Assembly: GCA_027596075.1 (NCBI GenBank)
Contig: JADGJC010000625.1
Span: 465-12,541 of the forward strand
Direction: 5' to 3'
Source: Rhizophlyctis rosea
Lineage: Eukaryota; Chytridiomycota; Chytridiomycetes; Rhizophlyctidales; Rhizophlyctidaceae
DNA: 12,077 nt
Part shown: positions 8,589 through 12,077 of the stretch, in pieces
How positions within the stretch are numbered: the stretch's first letter is position 1
Layout of the letters: every line of letters begins with the position of its first letter
Made by a program: the position numbers and the translations under genes
Notes under the pieces: model-generated
The model's database searches: none
Seen by the model: the letters and a program-made list of their open reading frames with translations, nothing else
What the model was told of the DNA's origin: nothing

Positions 8589-9923
8589 TCATGGTGCCGC
8601 CTCTCCTACACCTTCTCCCGCCTCCCTCTCCGGTTCCACCTCCATAGGTTGAGTCTCCCCACTGGGTTCTTCCTGAGAAGTTTGCTGTTCCTGACGACCA
8701 CCATTATCACTAGCCTCCCCTGCTAGCACGGTCCCATCCGCCCCTTCTTCCTCCCCAGCCCTTGCCACATCATCTCCTGACTCTTGATGACTGTTCCCTT
8801 CTACTATTCCTTCCTCTTCCCTGCCATGGCGATCTTCCGCCTCCTCCCTGTGCTCCGCCTGCTGTATTGTTTCGGCGGAGTCAACTTCCATTGGCTGGTG
8901 CTCCTCATGATGGGCTTCAGATGGACGTTGCTCCTCTTCCGCTGGTTCCGTTTCCTGGGACTGTTTGTTGCCAGCGTCAGCCAGAGGGGGCTTGGGTTTG
9001 AATGGCGCTTCGCAGGGTTGTACTTGGGAGTGGATCAGTGCAATGATGTCGTCGATGGGATAGATTTGGCTGATGGGGATTCCGAGTATTGATACTGTTA
9101 GATAAGTCCTGCAGTTACGCTTGCAGACTATTCCATGGCACCTACTGATTTGACAGACTTCTCACGACGGCGTCTACTTGCGCTTGATCCACGTTTTGAT
9201 CCATTGTAGAGAGATATTGCAGGACTTCAATGACTGGTGCGGTCATAACTTTGCCTTTGTCGCCCATGATGTCGCAAACGGTCATGACGGTGGAGAGGAA
9301 TGTCTGAACGTGGTTCCTGTTATACTATGTATCACTTGTATTGGTACGTCCTTGCACTCACCCCAGACGTAGCAGCACACAACAACGTCCAAAGCTTCAG
9401 CCAAGGAATCGCGTCTCGCGTCCATGCACCCAAACTGAAGTGGCATTGAAGAATCATTAACCAGCACATTGACGATACTCTACTGCTGAAGAGAACTTAC
9501 GACACAGCCTCTGTGACCTGTCCCGCCTGCACTCCAGCCGTACGAGCAGCATCATCCACATCCCTTCTGTTGACATCCTTCTTCTCCGACCCGTAAAACT
9601 TGCTGTAAAACGACTCCAGATGCCCAATGTCGAGTTTATCTCCCGTCGTTGCTTTTTGGCGCGCGAGGCGGCTGAAGTAACTGCGTAAGGGAAGATGGGC
9701 GGCCCGCACATCAATATGTTGTAAAGGCGTGGAATCAGGTTTCCGGTCTTCAGAGCAGTTGGATGACTTACTCCGCTGAACTAGCAAGGATATCCTTCGG
9801 CTGTGTTTTGATGATGTGCTTGGTGTAGGCTTTGAGGATGTCTGGGAGGTCTGCGGGGACTCTGACGGGTTCGGTGGATTTGAGTGGGTCGCTGGTGGTC
9901 GGACGGGATGTTACGTCGGCCAT
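8589..9923 (-). CDS. Ropporin-like RIIa-domain flagellar protein with acidic tail
   Basis: Exons are 9923-9772, 9680-9501, 9434-9362, 9303-9146 and 9108-8589, giving about 360 residues. The ATG at 9923 sits in a good context (ACCATGG). Residues 22-56 match the RIIa dimerisation/docking domain: VPADLPDILKAYTKHIIKTQ, PKDIL, then (intron) SADYFSRL. The middle, including a WLKLW...LL stretch and VCDIMGDKGKV, resembles the rest of ropporin-1-like/RSP11 proteins. These dimerise, bind amphipathic helices of A-kinase-anchor-type proteins, and sit on axonemal radial spokes. The C-terminal ~140 residues are an unusual Glu/Gln/Ser-rich acidic tail with two QPMEV motifs. Junctions 1-3 are clear (introns 91, 66 and 58 bp). 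Junction 4 is uncertain: the model uses a 37-bp intron (9145-9109); a 64-bp alternative (9158-9095) also keeps frame. The gene indicates a flagellated cell stage. Confidence 0.88.
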
Positions 9924-10426
9924 GGTTTGAGCAAAGGCCGAGAGGGACTTGTGGTGAAATGAGCCAATGGTATGGGGGAGATTGATGGTGAATGAACCTC
10001 CAGCTCGGGTAAGGATCATGGAGGTTGTGACTTTGCTGGGATGGGTTGTGGGAGGGTCTGATGTTTGCTTATCCAATCAGGTGATCGAGTTCATTTGCCG
10101 ACTGTCTTCCTCAACAGCTCAGGGTCCATGTTCATGCAAAATCCCTTCTAGCACTCTCAACATTTGATTGGTGCAAACCACAAACGTGTCCGCAACTTTG
10201 CCTCATTCTCGCAGCCATCCTGCTAGGAGTGGGAATGTTAACTCAATACCAATCCTGCCCTACACTCCCGATACATTGATATGCATGTCATTAGTTTCAT
10301 ACTTTTTATCCCCATCTGATAGCAGCAAGGGTATCCGAGCGCCAATGAGGTCACTCTAGGGCGAACTTTTAATTACAAAAGAAACATTTCCAACCAATAA
10401 CCCCACTCCTTCCATCCGCATATAAT
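9924..10426. other. Upstream region of ropporin-like gene
   Basis: About 500 bp between genes, with no supported coding sequence. CCAAT boxes occur at 9964-9968 and 10073-10077 (plus) and 10167-10171 (minus). The upper end should carry the 3' UTR of the seven-helix gene. Minus-strand codons in frame with the ropporin-like ATG extend to 10076 and include another ATG, but 9923 is preferred for its context and its distance to the RIIa domain. Confidence 0.45.
10073..10171. promoter_or_regulatory. CCAAT boxes upstream of ropporin-like gene
   Basis: CCAATCA occurs at 10073-10079 on the plus strand and again, reading down the minus strand, at 10171-10165. They are about 150 and 245 bp upstream of the start codon, a usual distance for fungal CCAAT-binding factor sites. 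No clear RFX X-box was found. Function is inferred. Confidence 0.3.
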
Positions 10427-11973
10427 CTATGCACCATAACTATCAACAATATCCCCCGTCATACTCTCCCTATGCTCCCTCACCACATCCAGCGCCAAAT
10501 TCCCACTCCCACCATTCCTCATCTCCAAATCCCCACCCATCGTCCTACTTGTCGCCACCGATCGAATGGTATTAGTGATATTCGACGCCGGTACGGATTT
10601 CAGCTGGAGTTGCGATCCTGTGGCGGATTTCATAACGGATTCTTTTGTGGAGCCTGTGGCAGTATTGACGAGGAGCATGGAAGCTTCGTACATGAATGCG
10701 TCTTCGACGAGGGATTGGCCGAGGACTAGGGGTATGAACATTGCTGGAGAGGAAAGATATGAGCGTTCAGCGAATCAGTCTGGTATTTTGGGAGGAAAAC
10801 CTCAAAGAGAAATCGAGGCACTTCCCCGTCTCGGGGGCGCGCCCCCCCCCCCCCCCGCCCCCGCGCGCGAGAACGTAACCACAGCCGCCGGTGCGATGCA
10901 AAAGACTAGATCTCTAAAGTACTCCATAAATCCTGTTACACTGAGACCCTTGGTATTGCGGATGTAGAGGAAGATCTCGTAAGCGTGACCGGAGAGAATT
11001 ATCACACTGTTTATGATTTGGACGGATGTCACTGTCGGGTTGGAATTGTGTGAGGGTCGTTCATGCATTGGGATCTTTGAGAAAGGAAATGTCATACCTG
11101 CGGAGTTTCCTGATTTGGGGACCGTTGGTATGCAGAAGCCGGGAATTAGAGGGTCCCAGTGACTTGCTGTTGAGTGGCAGTGTCAGTATGGGGCGATATG
11201 ATCTTTCCTTCCGCGAGCCCAGTCCTTGCTCTACGTCGTCCCTTTCCGATCGTCTAACGCCATGCGTCCCATCCTGCATGTAATCCTTACACTTTGTGTC
11301 GCATTCACATTGTCCATTCTGCCGAAGCAGGCAACAATCGACCCATCCCATTTTGTTACCCTCCTGTCCATAAGAATGCAATGTCCAAACACATCATCCC
11401 GAACTCCCCTTCTTATCGTCATGGATGTCCTCCATCTCATCAGTAGCACGTCCCACCCTCCATTCAAACGGGGGTCTCCCATCTCGCCACAAGCATTGCC
11501 TGATCAAACAATGACATCCCGATCCTCTTCCCCTACTCCATCCCACACAAAGTCCAATCCAAATGCACCACATACAGAACCGCAGAAGAACACTTACGTC
11601 CACACAAACTCCCATAACTCCCCACAATAGCACACGCACAAACCCCCCACCCAACCAAATACATCTTCTTCCTCTGACTAACAATATACAACCTAAAGAA
11701 CCCCACACTCGTAACACACAGATAAAACAACCCATACATGAAACAACTAAACATCCCGCCGTGACATGCGTTCCAGATCAAGGGATCAGACACAGTCGTA
11801 ACGACGGAGAGGAAGAGTGCTGTATGCATTGTGACAAGGATGTACCAGAATGGGGTGCGGCGACGCCAGGCTATGCGGATTGTTTTGAGGGCGAAGTAGA
11901 GGGAGAGGGAGATGTTGAGGCCGTTCATCATGAAGGAGACGGAGACGACTTTGTTGGGGTCGAAGCCGACCAT
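10427..11973 (-). CDS. Putative seven-helix membrane protein, unknown function
   Basis: Proposed exons are 11973-11598, 11166-11098, 11031-10822 (3' edge uncertain) and 10743-10427, about 323 residues. Hydrophobic segments lie at about 9-31, 42-62, 74-97, 104-120, 150-172 and 187-202; a seventh is possible at 220-245. A Ser/Thr-rich tail of ~75 residues follows. The short N-terminus, seven segments and tail suggest a receptor-like topology. FFRLYIVSQRKK after helix 3 sits where class A receptors have DRY, but I do not recognise the family. Cysteines before helix 3 and in the loop after helix 4 could pair. The 431-bp intron 11597-11167 (GTAAGT...CAACAG) and the 66-bp intron 11097-11032 (GTATGA...GACAG) join in phase. 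The last donor is unclear: phase allows GTGCCT at 10821 or GTGTAA at 10941, both weak. A C15 tract at 10842-10856 lies in the affected exon. Confidence 0.65.
10833..10862. repeat. G5-CGCG-C5 palindrome running into C15 and C5 tracts
   Basis: Positions 10833-10846 are a perfect 14-base palindrome. They merge with 15 C at 10842-10856, one G, and five more C at 10858-10862, then GCGCGCG. Such extreme local G/C is out of keeping with the surroundings and is a likely place for sequencing or assembly error. Confidence 0.85.
11167..11597 (-). other. 431-bp intron of the seven-helix gene
   Basis: A consensus GTAAGT donor at 11597-11592 and an acceptor CAACAG ending at 11167 join phase 1 to phase 1, giving LCG-P-SHWDPLIPGFC. 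Inside are open frames on the minus strand, including a Cys-rich one at 11061-11381. None can be joined in phase to both neighbours with strong splice sites, so I treat the whole stretch as intron. A short skipped or alternative exon here cannot be excluded. Confidence 0.6.
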
Positions 11974-12077
11974 TTCTGTGGGGTTTTGGTGTGGGTGAGA
12001 TTTTGGTGTGGAGAGTTCGTGGTGGATGATGGCAAGTGAGGTGTGCGGGGATGCTTTTATGTGGGGCGAATGGAGAG
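11974..12077. other. Upstream edge of the seven-helix gene
   Basis: These 104 bases precede the ATG at 11973. They are GT-rich on the plus strand and contain no recognised promoter element. A further upstream exon beyond the window cannot be ruled out. Confidence 0.4.

Noticed and set aside
11061..11381. Cys-rich minus-strand frame (CCLLRQNGQCECDTK) as an exon of the seven-helix gene
   Set aside because: No acceptor joins it in phase to exon 1, and the direct join 11598 to 11166 keeps frame with strong sites. I treat it as intron.
1..12077. CRISPR array, prokaryotic operon or phage island
   Set aside because: The introns and the mitochondrial and flagellar proteins show a eukaryotic nuclear locus. 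The only tandem array is a contiguous minisatellite without spacers.

Overview
The window looks like nuclear DNA of a zoosporic (flagellated) fungus, most likely a chytrid. Genes are interrupted by short GT-AG introns. Where a branch point is visible it is of the fungal type (TACTAAC or CACTAAC). Two proteins are typical of fungi: an Afg3/Yta12-type mitochondrial protease and a CCC1-type vacuolar metal transporter. A ropporin-like protein with a RIIa docking domain implies that the organism builds a motile flagellum. The lineage is inferred from gene content; no species can be named.

Layout: all five recognisable genes lie on the minus strand. From right to left (transcription order): (1) 11973-10427, a putative seven-helix membrane protein of unknown function; (2) 9923-8589, a ropporin/radial-spoke RIIa protein with a long acidic tail; (3) 7568-6288, a VIT/CCC1 vacuolar iron/manganese transporter; (4) 5593-2951, the mitochondrial m-AAA protease Afg3; (5) 1507 to beyond base 1, an SH3 domain fused to a septin-like GTPase domain, whose 3' end is outside the window. 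Exon junctions were worked out by hand from splice signals, reading phase and domain continuity. Most are phase-consistent. Two are not settled: the fourth junction of the ropporin gene and the last junction of the seven-helix gene.

The genes do not form an obvious pathway. Each has its own upstream region of about 0.5-1.4 kb, so they look like independent transcription units that happen to share a strand. Most introns are 58-98 bp. Two are more than 400 bp: one splits the GTPase P-loop codons in the septin-like gene, the other lies just after helix 4 of the membrane protein.

The most unusual non-coding structure is a 42-bp minisatellite at 2058-2517, between the septin-like gene and AFG3. 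Two of its nine units carry a 31-32 bp insert that resembles an intron 3' end (two TACTAAC boxes, pyrimidine tract, TTTTAG) joined directly to a 5' splice-site-like GTTAGT or GTAGGT. The other candidates for follow-up are the SH3-septin fusion, the seven-helix protein, the acidic-tailed ropporin, and a G/C palindrome plus C15 tract at 10833-10862 that disturbs the last gene model.
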